Assembly: GCA_034669525.1 (NCBI GenBank)
Contig: JAXDNH010000080.1
Coordinates: forward strand, 1-29,173
DNA from: JAFASC01 sp034669525
GTDB lineage: Bacteria > Pseudomonadota > Alphaproteobacteria > Rhizobiales > Beijerinckiaceae
DNA length: 29,173 nucleotides
Reading direction: 5' to 3'
In this document: one piece after another, positions 1 through 8,134 of the stretch
How the letters are laid out: the number at the start of each line of letters is the position of its first letter
Position numbering within the stretch: the stretch's first letter is position 1
Made by a program: the position numbers and the translations under genes
Notes under the pieces: model-generated
What the model saw: only the letters and a program-made list of their open reading frames with translations
The model's database searches: none
Told to the model about the DNA's origin: nothing

Positions 1-901
1 GGTCGCCGACTCTCTCATCCACATAGGCGATGTCGCGGAATGTAAGGCGGAATGTCGCCAGGACGCGCGAGCGCGCATCCTCTCCGATCGTCTCGCCTCG
101 CCAAAGGTCGTTGCCGATCTGCGTTGCTTCGGCATCCAATCCGACAAACCAGCGCCAGTCCGGATCGTCGATCGCTGAGAGCGGCTCGACCTGCACTTCG
201 GTGTTCAGCAAATGGCGCACCCACGTTTCGATCACCCGCGCGAGAGCTTCGCGCGCTAGGCGGTCGGACCCGATATTGAGCGCCATCGTGAATGCGTCCG
301 AGCGGCTCCAATAGGTCCAGGCGTTCTCCCCGCTGATGACGTCAAGTTCGCTTGCCGGCTCTTGTGCGAACATCGCAAGGAGCGGCGAGGGGGTCCCGTG
401 CTCCTGTGACTCGATGATTTCGGCATCCGCAAGCAGCGTCGCCCCATTGTGAAACGACACGCGCTGCGATCGGAACAGGAGTTCGCCGGCCCGCAGCACA
501 TACGGGTCCTCGCATTCGTCGAGCGCGTTGCGCAGGATGATATGGACGAGCTGGTTGAGAAAAAGCGGCGGCGTCTTGCCCGTTCCGTTGCGGACAAGAT
601 CGAGATAGGCCGCTTCGATTGAATGCGCGGCGAGGAGCCTATCCCGGAATGCCAGCATGATCTGCCAATTCTCGCGCGCATCGGGATCGTCGAGCGCCGC
701 GATGGTGGATTCCGTCACGGTGCGACGAGGCGCGGCCAAAAGCTCGGAATGCAATTCGCGCTCGGCCGCTTTCGCTTCCGGCGGCGGCATGAGTTCCGGC
801 CGCGCGAGATAAGCGAGGATGAGTTCGTCTGTCACCGCAAGACCGCCGCCTTCGGTTCTGCGGGTCAGGTGATGCCCACTTGAGACCCAGAACTCCCTCA
901 C
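1..901 (-). CDS. DUF6352 family protein, partial (3' end beyond window)
   Basis: An open leftward frame runs from a GTG at 901-899 to the window edge without a stop (300 codons seen). I chose this GTG because it overlaps the stop of the upstream gene as GTGA (4 bases), and because the translation from it begins MREFW-x-SSG-x-HL and continues GLAVTDEL, the opening I remember for DUF6352 proteins. A later GTG at 835 is an internal valine. Further in are the stretches PPLFLNQLVHIILRN and a conserved WRWFVGLD near the end. No membrane segment, signal peptide or cysteine motif is visible, so it is probably cytoplasmic. It is the third gene of a tightly coupled trio. Function unknown. From memory of Rhizobiales genomes this trio often sits near formate dehydrogenase accessory genes, but none are in this window. 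Confidence 0.8.
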   Translation of the reverse strand, partial: MREFWVSSGHHLTRRTEGGGLAVTDELILAYLARPELMPPPEAKAAERELHSELLAAPRRTVTESTIAALDDPDARENWQIMLAFRDRLLAAHSIEAAYLDLVRNGTGKTPPLFLNQLVHIILRNALDECEDPYVLRAGELLFRSQRVSFHNGATLLADAEIIESQEHGTPSPLLAMFAQEPASELDVISGENAWTYWSRSDAFTMALNIGSDRLAREALARVIETWVRHLLNTEVQVEPLSAIDDPDWRWFVGLDAEATQIGNDLWRGETIGEDARSRVLATFRLTFRDIAYVDERVGD

Positions 902-1458
902 AAACGCGCTCCTCGCATGAGCTTCGCGAGGTCAACCCGCTCTTCCGGCTCCTCTTCTGTTTCGACGAACTGGAAGGCACGCGCGAACGTGTGAAGAGAA
1001 TCCGCACCGGCGTGAGCCCGCTCGCGCGGACGCAAGGTCCGGAACTGCTCCTTAATGTTGCCGTCCTCCAGCGTCCGATGCATTGCGATGATTGTATTGA
1101 CCTCGTCTTTGCACAGCGATGCCGCGAATGCGATCTCCTCAGCGGCTGCCGTGCGCGCGGCGTCCATGTCGGGCGCGCCGAGTTCTTGATGGATGCGTTT
1201 TGCCAGGAGTTCGACCGCCTCGTCGCGTTCGCGCGCGCTCGCCTCGCTTACCACGACCAGCGTCGAAAACCCGAACGAACACACGCCGAGAAAGCCCGAG
1301 CGGAAAGCGGCGCGTGTCTTTCCGGCCAGAGTTGCGGCGTCCGTGTCCAAGAACAGGAAAGAGCCGGTGACCGCCCATTCGCCGGGTTCGGCCGGATGCT
1401 CGAACACGAACGTGTCGGACGGATCGAGTCGGATCGTGCGCGGCAGCTTTATGCTCAT
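898..1458 (-). CDS. DUF6505 family protein
   Basis: Leftward gene of 186 residues. I chose ATG at 1458 because it overlaps the stop of the preceding ligase-like gene as ATGA; an upstream in-frame GTG/ATG near 1491 would give 11 more residues but a 37-base overlap. The protein begins MSIKLPRTIRLD followed by a conserved EHPAEPGEWAVTG segment, which I recognise from DUF6505 proteins of Bradyrhizobium-like bacteria. It is soluble-looking, with no signal peptide or membrane segment. The C-terminal third is basic (residues around EQFRTLRPRERAHA). It is translationally coupled on both sides, so the three products are probably made in matched amounts and may form a complex (inference). Molecular function unknown. 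Confidence 0.82.
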   Translation of the reverse strand: MSIKLPRTIRLDPSDTFVFEHPAEPGEWAVTGSFLFLDTDAATLAGKTRAAFRSGFLGVCSFGFSTLVVVSEASARERDEAVELLAKRIHQELGAPDMDAARTAAAEEIAFAASLCKDEVNTIIAMHRTLEDGNIKEQFRTLRPRERAHAGADSLHTFARAFQFVETEEEPEERVDLAKLMRGARL

Positions 1459-2198
1459 AGGCGGGGGCGGCCGGTTGTCCGATCCAGCCATGCAATTTGC
1501 TCGAGCGCAGGCAGAAAGGCCACGCGTTCGCGTTCGACCGATCCGGCGCGCGTCAGGATGAGGTCGCCGTTGGCGGCGATTCCGGCGCCAGCCTTCTCCT
1601 GCGGTTGGGAGAGACGCGACAGGTAATCGCCCGCGATCGGCGCAAAATCCCGTTCGTTCCAGATATGGAAGGCGCGCATCAGATTGCGCGCGAAGCTCTC
1701 GAGCAATGCTTCGTGCGAGAACTCACAATCCTCCTCTTCGAGCGAGGTCGATTCGGGCGTGAGGCCCGGGTCGCCCGAACCAGGTTTGGAAGCAAGAAGC
1801 ATGGCTCCAAACACAAGCCAATCCGGGCTCTCTTCCTCGAGACAATCAAGCGGCCAGCCGAGACGGCCGCCGCCGAGCCGAGCGCGATCGAAGAGGAGCG
1901 TGCCGGGCCACGCAAATTCGACCGGCTTGTCCGGCGGGCAGGCCGCCCCGACGGCATCGGCGAGAGCATTCATCCCCGCAAAAAAGGCGCGCCGGGCCGA
2001 GCCGAGGGGCTCTTCGGGTTCGAGGACGACGGCAAATTCCAGGAGATCAAAGCGCCGCGCCCAGACCAAAGTGCCCGCTCCGGCTTGCGCGGCGAGATTA
2101 CAGGCGTGCCGAAAGGCATCCTCCCGCTCCCGCAGGACGACCAGCTGGTAGGTCGGCGGCAGATCCGGCAGCGGCAGGCGGGCTGCGGTGGCGCTCAT
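1455..2198 (-). CDS. Biotin/lipoate A/B protein ligase-like protein (DUF4444-type)
   Basis: Leftward, 247 residues, first gene of the trio. The N-terminal part (about 1-180) has the flow of the biotin/lipoyl ligase fold: LPPTYQLVVLRE, then TLVWARRFDLLEFAVVLEPEEPL, then a proline-rich PDKPVEFAWPGTLLFDRARLGGGRLGW segment where the family binds its acyl-adenylate. About residues 180-247 (FHIWNERDF, then NGDLILTR) resemble the C-terminal DUF4444 extension. Canonical LplA/BirA enzymes have a clear RRxSGGGxVxH-type loop, which I do not see. It may therefore be a divergent or non-catalytic ligase homologue rather than a true lipoate ligase. It diverges from the 4Fe-4S gene with 57 bases between start codons. 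Confidence 0.72.
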   Translation of the reverse strand: MSATAARLPLPDLPPTYQLVVLREREDAFRHACNLAAQAGAGTLVWARRFDLLEFAVVLEPEEPLGSARRAFFAGMNALADAVGAACPPDKPVEFAWPGTLLFDRARLGGGRLGWPLDCLEEESPDWLVFGAMLLASKPGSGDPGLTPESTSLEEEDCEFSHEALLESFARNLMRAFHIWNERDFAPIAGDYLSRLSQPQEKAGAGIAANGDLILTRAGSVERERVAFLPALEQIAWLDRTTGRPRL

Positions 2199-2255
2199 CG
2201 AGTGCGTGTTCCGGAAGTACTAATTCCATATTCCAGTATAACCTTGAGCCGAAAA
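2199..2255. promoter_or_regulatory. Short divergent promoter region, ligase-like gene / 4Fe-4S gene
   Basis: Only 57 bases separate the two divergent start codons. The segment is locally AT-rich compared with its surroundings. It contains TATAAC at 2237-2242 for the rightward gene and, on the other strand, overlapping TATACT (2240-2235). Neither has a convincing -35 box, and the rightward -10 would leave a leader of only a few bases. Promoter activity is likely from the gene arrangement; the exact boxes are guesses. Confidence 0.3.
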
Positions 2256-4145
2256 ATGCGAGAAGCCGCACGGGCTGTGGACCAAGGGATTAGATTGGAA
2301 GAAGACGCAAAGATCCGCGAATATGCGCGTTGGTCGAGCGACGGCGACGCCGCCGGGCCGAAGATCGCGGCGCTGCTTGCGGCCGCCGCCGAGCCGATGC
2401 CCGTCGCCGCCCTGGTCGCGCTTGAGAGCAAAGGCGTCGCGCTGATCTATGGGCGCGACGACGTCGCGATCGCCGCCGCCGAGCGGCTTTCCGATCACCT
2501 CGATGTGACCGTGCTCCTGACGAAGCCGGGCGAGATCGCGCCCCGCCGCGCCCACGATTTTCCGGTCCTGCAGGGCACGATCGTCAGCGCCAAAGGTCAT
2601 CTCGGCGCCTTCGAGCTGCGCATCAACAACTACGCGGCTCCCGCGCCTTATTCCCGAACGCGCCTCATCTTCGGCACGGCACGCGACGGCGCGACATCGC
2701 ATTGTGATCTCATCTTGGATTTGTCCGGCGGCACGCCGCTCTTCACCGCACATGAACTAAGAAGCGGCTATCTGCGCGCCGATCCGCGGGACCCGATCGC
2801 AGTCGAACGCCTCCTCTTCGAGGCGAGCCATCTCGTCGGCGAATTCGACAAGCCGCGCTTTGTCGATTTCCATTCCGAGCTTTGCGCACACTCGCGCTCG
2901 CGCATCACCGGCTGCACACGCTGTCTCGATGTCTGCCCGACCGGCGCCATTTCGCCCGCCGGCAATCATGTCGCGATCGACTTCTATGTTTGTGCGGGCT
3001 GCGGAAGTTGCGCTTCGGTGTGTCCGACCGGGGCTGCCGAATATGCGCTGCCGCCCGCCGATGCGCTGATGCGCAGATTGCGCACGCTGATGCTCACATA
3101 CCGGAATGCCGGCGGGCGCGATGGCGTAATCCTCTTCCACGACGGTGATCACGGCGAACCCCTGATCGAAGCGCTCGCGCGGTTCGGCGACGGGCTTCCG
3201 GCGAATGTACTGCCCGTTCGCGTCAATGAGGTCACGCAAGTCGGTCTGGAGGCGGTCGCCGCGCTGTTCGCTTATGGGGCAGTCGGCGTGCGCTTCCTGA
3301 CCCGCGCCAAACCGAAGCACGACATCGTGGCATTGGAGCGCACAGCCGCTCTGGCCGAGACGATCATACAGGCGCTTGGTTACGGCGCAGTGAGCGGTGC
3401 TCCGGTTGTCACGCTGATCCAGACTGATGACCCGGACGCATTGGGGGCGACTCTTGCGGCTCCGGCTCTGGGCACGCCCACTCCAACCCCGGCGAGCTTC
3501 ATGCCTGCAGGTGAAAAGCGCGGCGTGCTCGAATTCGCCTTGCGCGAACTGCACCTCGTCGCACCTCGCGCGCTCGACGTCGTGCCGCTTGCCGCCGACG
3601 CGCCGTTCGGCAGTCTCGACATAAATATTGCCGGCTGCACGCTCTGTCTCTCCTGCGTCTCCGCCTGCCCCACGCATGCGCTCAGCGACAACGCCGAGCG
3701 GCCGATGCTGCGTTTTGCCGAATCGCTCTGCGTCCAATGCGGCCTCTGTGCGGCAACCTGCCCGGAAGACGTGATTACGCTGAGGCCGCAGATCGATTTC
3801 GCCGCATGGAAAGCACCTGCGAGGATTGTCAAAGAAGAAGAGCCGTTCCAATGCGTCGAGTGCCGCAAGCCGTTCGGCACACGTTCCAGCGTCGAAAGGG
3901 TGATTGAGAAACTGCAGGGCAAGCACTGGATGTTCTCGGGCGGCATGGGGCAGAGCCGCGCCCGCGTTCTGATGATGTGCGAGGATTGCCGCGTGCAGGC
4001 CGTGGTCAACGAAAGCTTCGACCCGCATGCGGCACCCGAACGCCCAAGAGTGCGCATGAGTGAGGATTATCTCGCCGAGCGTGCCGCGCAGAAGGTCGAA
4101 ACCTCGGTATCCGGCGAAGCCCTCGACCCGCGCCCTAATTCGTAG
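2256..4145 (+). CDS. Multi-cluster 4Fe-4S ferredoxin-type protein
   Basis: Rightward, 629 residues from ATG 2256; a TTG at 2244 in the same frame is an alternative. The open frame extends much further upstream, but that part is antisense to the ligase-like gene and is not coding. Visible cysteine motifs: C220-x2-C223-x3-C227-P, C246-x2-C249-x2-C252-x3-C256-P, C461-x2-C464-x2-C467-x3-C471-P and C492-x2-C495-x2-C498-x3-C502-P. That is two ferredoxin pairs about 200 residues apart. C533-x2-C536 and C575-x2-C578 look like a zinc-ribbon or extra metal site. There is no signal peptide, so it is a cytoplasmic electron-transfer protein. I recall homologues beside formate dehydrogenase chaperone genes in Rhizobiales, suggesting a role with a molybdenum oxidoreductase (inference). 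Its 3' end overlaps the convergent WD40-cytochrome gene by 11 bases. Confidence 0.85.
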   Translation: MREAARAVDQGIRLEEDAKIREYARWSSDGDAAGPKIAALLAAAAEPMPVAALVALESKGVALIYGRDDVAIAAAERLSDHLDVTVLLTKPGEIAPRRAHDFPVLQGTIVSAKGHLGAFELRINNYAAPAPYSRTRLIFGTARDGATSHCDLILDLSGGTPLFTAHELRSGYLRADPRDPIAVERLLFEASHLVGEFDKPRFVDFHSELCAHSRSRITGCTRCLDVCPTGAISPAGNHVAIDFYVCAGCGSCASVCPTGAAEYALPPADALMRRLRTLMLTYRNAGGRDGVILFHDGDHGEPLIEALARFGDGLPANVLPVRVNEVTQVGLEAVAALFAYGAVGVRFLTRAKPKHDIVALERTAALAETIIQALGYGAVSGAPVVTLIQTDDPDALGATLAAPALGTPTPTPASFMPAGEKRGVLEFALRELHLVAPRALDVVPLAADAPFGSLDINIAGCTLCLSCVSACPTHALSDNAERPMLRFAESLCVQCGLCAATCPEDVITLRPQIDFAAWKAPARIVKEEEPFQCVECRKPFGTRSSVERVIEKLQGKHWMFSGGMGQSRARVLMMCEDCRVQAVVNESFDPHAAPERPRVRMSEDYLAERAAQKVETSVSGEALDPRPNS

Positions 4146-5445
4146 TCGCCCGTTCCAGAAATCTGATGAGAGCAGCGCGGTCTGCCGCATCTTCAATCCG
4201 CTGCTCCGGCATCTTCGTGCCGGGCGTATATCGACTAGGGCCGATTTCGAAGAGCTTACCGATCGTCTCCGCGTTCCAGATGATATCGAGCTTCTTCAGT
4301 GCCGGTGAAAAATTATATCCGGGCGCCGTGGCAATGCGCCGGCCGAAAACATGATTGAGCGAAGGGCCGGCACGGTTTTCCGCATCGTGCTTCAGCGTGT
4401 GACACGCAACACAGGCGCGGAACAGTTCTGCGCCGCGGTCGCCGGCATACTGCGCCAATATGTCCGGGGGTGAATTCTCGGCAACATTGCCGATGGGCTC
4501 GCCATTCGCTGCGTTCCAGCGCCGTATCAGGCGATCGTTGCCACCCGACAGAAGCTCACGGCCGTCAGACCGAAACGCGAGGGCCCAAACCGGCTGCTTG
4601 GTCCCGGCGATTCGAAACAGCACTTTCGCTGTCTGTCGGTCAATAATCGTGATCGTACCGCCAATCGACGCCGCGGCAATTCTTGAATCGTCGGTCGAAA
4701 GCGCAACCGACGTAATCGGCACCTCCTGCGTTTCGACAGATGCTTTGAGCTTCGCTTCGGAGTCAAAGAAACTCACCACGCCGTCGGCGCCTGCGATGAT
4801 GATCTCTCCCTGCTTCGAAACCGTGAGAGCGTTCACCGGCGACCCAAGTGTCACGACCGATGCCGGGCCGGACTCCGATTCCCTCTGCCAAATCCGCAGC
4901 GTCGTGTCATAGCCGGCCGAGACCAGTCTCCCGTCCGGCAGAAAACCGACGGCATTCACATTCCCGTGGTGACCTCGGAATGTTTTGGATTGGCCGTTCG
5001 CCAGTGATCTCACGCTGGCGGTTTCATCCCACGATGCGGACGCAATCTCCTGTCCATTGGGCGATATTGCGAGAGCGACAATCGGTCCATCGTGCTCTTC
5101 GAATGTTTGCAACGGAGCGGATTCGCCAGTTTTCCAGATTGCAATGCGTCCGTCTTCGCCGGCGGTCGCGAAGCGGCCGTTCGGAATTGCTGCGGCGGCA
5201 TTCACCGCGCCGTCGTGGAACCGCAGGACGGCTATGGCACTGCCCGTCGAGATGCTCCAGATGATGGCGGACTGATCGAAGCTTCCGGAAATTGCGGTGG
5301 CGCCCTCCGGCGCAACCGCGAGCGCCCGTACCGGGCCGCCGTGCCCGCGAAACACGTCCTGAGAGGCGCCCGCCGTGGACAGAACCACCGCCGTAAACCA
5401 TACGGTGATCGCCACAAGCCCTGCGAGGCGAGTGTGACCGAGCAT
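4135..5445 (-). CDS. WD40 beta-propeller fused to a c-type cytochrome domain
   Basis: Leftward, 436 residues. Residues 1-28 form a signal peptide or membrane anchor (hydrophobic, ending near STAGAS). Residues about 30-315 hold roughly seven WD40-like blades with repeated GH/DG-x-V-x-A-x-A-x-x-P-x-G and IxIW/IRIW ends (for example IAIW at 101-104, LRIW at 183-186, IRRW at 307-310). Residues about 330-436 are a class I cytochrome c domain: haem motif C345-V-A-C348-H349 and a likely axial Met412 in GTKMPEQRI. The protein should be periplasmic. The cytochrome would carry electrons while the propeller binds a partner (inference). No dedicated dehydrogenase is adjacent; the nearest redox operon is sorAB, 3.8 kb away beyond the tctC-like and protease genes. 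Confidence 0.9.
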   Translation of the reverse strand: MLGHTRLAGLVAITVWFTAVVLSTAGASQDVFRGHGGPVRALAVAPEGATAISGSFDQSAIIWSISTGSAIAVLRFHDGAVNAAAAIPNGRFATAGEDGRIAIWKTGESAPLQTFEEHDGPIVALAISPNGQEIASASWDETASVRSLANGQSKTFRGHHGNVNAVGFLPDGRLVSAGYDTTLRIWQRESESGPASVVTLGSPVNALTVSKQGEIIIAGADGVVSFFDSEAKLKASVETQEVPITSVALSTDDSRIAAASIGGTITIIDRQTAKVLFRIAGTKQPVWALAFRSDGRELLSGGNDRLIRRWNAANGEPIGNVAENSPPDILAQYAGDRGAELFRACVACHTLKHDAENRAGPSLNHVFGRRIATAPGYNFSPALKKLDIIWNAETIGKLFEIGPSRYTPGTKMPEQRIEDAADRAALIRFLERATTN

Positions 5446-5464
5446 GAGGGAAGCCTATCATTCC

Positions 5465-5506
5465 GTTTGCATCACCGCATACGTATAATTCTCCGCGGAT
5501 GCAAAC
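5465..5506. promoter_or_regulatory. Inverted repeat flanking a TATAAT box (candidate operator/promoter)
   Basis: GTTTGCATC at 5465-5473 is repeated as its exact reverse complement GATGCAAAC at 5498-5506, with a 24-base spacer. The spacer contains a perfect TATAAT at 5484-5489. The element lies in the 144-base divergent region between the WD40-cytochrome gene (start 5445) and the tctC-like gene (start 5590). The arms are too far apart for a simple hairpin function and there is no T-run. An operator bound by a dimeric regulator that occludes the -10 box is the simplest reading. No regulator gene is next to it. Confidence 0.45.
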
Positions 5507-5589
5507 GAGCACTCCATCCGAGATGGTCGAGTCTAAAGCTTGCTTTTCTGCAATCGTATTTGCAAGAATTTGGGGGAGGAGGAGAATAC

Positions 5590-6564
5590 ATGATCCTGAA
5601 GCCGTCGCGACGGTCGGTGCTGGGTGCCGGAGCAATTGCAGCACTATCAGGCGGGGCCTCGCTTGCAGAGACTTATCCTGCCCGTCCCCTACGCTGGGTC
5701 GTCGGTTACCCTCCGGGAGGGACGACAGACGTTCTGGCGCGAATTGTCGCCGAGCCACTGGGCCGACGTCTCGGCCAAAATGTGTATATCGATAACCGCC
5801 CTGGCGCGGGAAACAACATCGGCACGAAGATGGTCGTGAATGCCGAGCCCGACGGTTACACGCTGCTCCTGGTCAACCCGGCTAACGGGATCAACAGCAG
5901 TCTTTACAAGAATCTCAGCTTCAACTTCGTTCAGGATATTGCGCCGGTGGCGGGGATCACGCGGTCGCCCAATATCATGGAAATCAATCCAAAACTTCCT
6001 GTGAAAACCGTGGCTGAGTTTATCGACTACTGCAAGGCCAATCCCGGCAAACTGAATATGGCTTCGTCCGGCATCGGCACCTCAGTGCATATGTCGGGCG
6101 AACTCTTCCAGGCGATGACGGGCACCAAGATGCTCCACGTGCCATATCGGGGCGCAGGCCCGGCTCTCACGGACTTGCTGGCCGGTCACGCCGATGTCCT
6201 ATTCGATAATCTGCCGTCGTCGATCGAACATGTCCGCGCTGGCAGCTTGCGGGCTCTGGCAGTGACAACCTCTGAACGCGCTCCGGCTCTGCCCGATGTG
6301 CCGACCGTGGCCGAAACCGTCCCCGGTTACGAGGCGAGCGCCTGGTTTGGCGTGGGATCTCCAAAGCATGCACCGGCGGAGGTTGTCGCGCGGCTAAATA
6401 AGGAGATTAACGACATTCTGGACGATCCGAACATGGTGAAGAGGCTCGCCGATCTCGGCGGTACTCCCTTGCGTCTTTCGCCCGCGCAATTCGGTACGCT
6501 CATTGCCGATGAGACGCAGAAGTGGCGAAAGGTTGTCGAGTTCTCGGGGGCAAAGATCGAGTGA
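5590..6564 (+). CDS. TctC/Bug-family tripartite tricarboxylate transporter substrate-binding protein
   Basis: Rightward, 324 residues from ATG 5590, which has a very strong Shine-Dalgarno (GGGGGAGGAGGAG ending about 5 bases before). The N-terminus MILKPSRRSVLGAGAIA is a Tat-like or Sec signal with cleavage near SLAET. Family landmarks follow in order: YPARPLRWVVGYPPGGTTDVLAR, then NRPGAGNNIG, DGYTLL, the VPYRGAGPAL-x-DLL-x-GHADVLFD segment, PTVAETVPGYEASAWFGV and a C-terminal KWRKVV helix. It should be a periplasmic binding protein for a carboxylate-type ligand. No membrane genes (tctA/tctB) are adjacent, so it is an orphan receptor, which is common for this family. The inverted repeat upstream suggests ligand-dependent control. 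Confidence 0.93.
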   Translation: MILKPSRRSVLGAGAIAALSGGASLAETYPARPLRWVVGYPPGGTTDVLARIVAEPLGRRLGQNVYIDNRPGAGNNIGTKMVVNAEPDGYTLLLVNPANGINSSLYKNLSFNFVQDIAPVAGITRSPNIMEINPKLPVKTVAEFIDYCKANPGKLNMASSGIGTSVHMSGELFQAMTGTKMLHVPYRGAGPALTDLLAGHADVLFDNLPSSIEHVRAGSLRALAVTTSERAPALPDVPTVAETVPGYEASAWFGVGSPKHAPAEVVARLNKEINDILDDPNMVKRLADLGGTPLRLSPAQFGTLIADETQKWRKVVEFSGAKIE

Positions 6565-6736
6565 CCAGCAAAGGCCCGGGCTGAGGCCGGCTGGTTCGTT
6601 CGCCTCGCCCGCGAGGAGGTGCTAAAGTCTTTGTGACCGCGCGTGAATTGGTATGACTTGCAACGTGCCGCCCACCCGCCAAGGATAGGGTTCCTTTCCG
6701 CGGATGAGCTATTGTGCGGACAGATGGAGCAATCTC

Positions 6737-8128
6737 ATGAACAGGCTCAAGCTTGTTTTACTTGCCGCCGGCCTTCTGACCTTCCTTCCTTTGGGCATGG
6801 CAGCTCCGGCCCGGGCAGGGGAACTTGATTCCTTCGCCGATGTCGTGGCGAAAGTCATGCCGAGCGTCGTCAACATCTCCGTCAAGGGGATGGGCGAGAT
6901 GCCGATGATGGACAAGGAGGCGAAGAACGTCTCCTACGCGCCGCACATTGTCGATATCGTCGGCTCGGGATCGATCGTCGATCCGAACGGGCTCATCGTC
7001 ACCAATCGGCACGTCATCGACAATGCCTACGAGATCACCGTCCATTTCCAGGACGGCACGAGCGCCAATGCGCGTTTGTTGGGCAAGGGCCTCGGCTTCG
7101 ACCTCGCCATTCTGAAGGTCGATGTCGGCTATCCGCTGCCGGCGATCAAGATCGGCGATAGTGACAAAATACGTGTCGGCGATCGCGTTCTGGCGATCGG
7201 CAATCCGCTTGGGCTCAAAGGCACGGTCACCTCAGGCATCATCAGCGCCTTGCACCGCGATCTCTATGGTACGCCGTACAATCAGTTCATTCAGGTCGAC
7301 GCGGCGATCAATCACGGCAATTCCGGAGGACCGCTGTTCAATGTGAAGGGCGAGGTCATCGGGATCAACAATCAGATTTTCTCCGAGTCTTCGACAAGCG
7401 GCTCGATCGGGTTGGGATTCGCGATTCCGTCGAACGACGTCGCCTTCATGCTGGACCAAATCCGCCAATACGGCCGGCCGCATCTCGGCTGGCTTGGGCT
7501 GAAAATTCAGACCGTCAACGCCGATATGTCGGAAGCCTTGAAAATCCCGATGCAGTCGGGTGCGATCGTCGCGGAAGTCACGCCCGGTAGTCCCGCCGAC
7601 GAGGCGGGGCTGAAGGTCGGCGACATCATCCAAGCGTTCGCCGACGAGCACTTGATCGACTATCGCGTGCTCAATCGTGCCGTTTCGATGGCGATCGGCA
7701 AGACTCTCCTGCTCAGCATTTGGACCGTCGGCGGCGAGGACAAGGTCGTTCCCGTGACTGTGAAGGAATGGCCGCAGGAGATCTGGGAAACCTACAACAG
7801 CGAGATGATGCGCCCACCGCTTTACTCGAAACTTGGTGACCTGGGATTTGAGCTTGCCGATCTGAACAATGACCTCAGGGCGCAATTCCACCTCGATCCG
7901 GCAACCGAAGGTCCTGTTGTCACGCAGGTTGTCGACGACACCGCCGCCAGCGGCGCGAAATTGAAACCGGGCGACCTGATCCTGAAAGTGCAGCGGGAGG
8001 ACATCCGCAACGTGGCGGAATTGGAGGAACGGCTGAAGAAGATGACCGCGGCCGGCGATCGCAGAGCGCTGATCTACGCCAAAGGCGCAAACGGTGCGCG
8101 CTGGACGACGCTGCCGCTGCGGCTCTGA
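6737..8128 (+). CDS. HtrA/DegP-type periplasmic serine protease with two PDZ domains
   Basis: Rightward, 463 residues from ATG 6737, preceded by GGAG at 6726-6729. An in-frame ATG at 6704 lacks this and would precede the signal peptide with 11 odd residues. Residues 1-28 are a Sec signal peptide (cleavage near ARAGEL). The trypsin-like domain has its full triad: His92 in TNRHVID, Asp122 in GFDLAILKV and Ser196 in NHGNSGGPLF. The first PDZ domain lies at about 255-350 (LGWLGLKIQ, then VTPGSPADEAGLKVGDIIQAF). The second is at about 370-463 (LGFELADL, then GAKLKPGDLILKVQ). It degrades or refolds damaged envelope proteins. It is 6 bases from the convergent sulfite-oxidation operon and separated by 172 bases from the gene before it, so probably monocistronic. 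Confidence 0.95.
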   Translation: MNRLKLVLLAAGLLTFLPLGMAAPARAGELDSFADVVAKVMPSVVNISVKGMGEMPMMDKEAKNVSYAPHIVDIVGSGSIVDPNGLIVTNRHVIDNAYEITVHFQDGTSANARLLGKGLGFDLAILKVDVGYPLPAIKIGDSDKIRVGDRVLAIGNPLGLKGTVTSGIISALHRDLYGTPYNQFIQVDAAINHGNSGGPLFNVKGEVIGINNQIFSESSTSGSIGLGFAIPSNDVAFMLDQIRQYGRPHLGWLGLKIQTVNADMSEALKIPMQSGAIVAEVTPGSPADEAGLKVGDIIQAFADEHLIDYRVLNRAVSMAIGKTLLLSIWTVGGEDKVVPVTVKEWPQEIWETYNSEMMRPPLYSKLGDLGFELADLNNDLRAQFHLDPATEGPVVTQVVDDTAASGAKLKPGDLILKVQREDIRNVAELEERLKKMTAAGDRRALIYAKGANGARWTTLPLRL

Positions 8129-8134
8129 CTGAGC

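Noticed and set aside
1497..2255. Long in-frame extension that would make the 4Fe-4S protein 882 residues
   Set aside because: The extra 253 residues are antisense to the well-supported ligase-like gene, have arginine-rich low-quality composition and no family match.
6603..6616. Small hairpin CCTCG-CCCG-CGAGG after the tctC-like gene as a terminator
   Set aside because: Only five pairs and no following T-run; termination here is unsupported.
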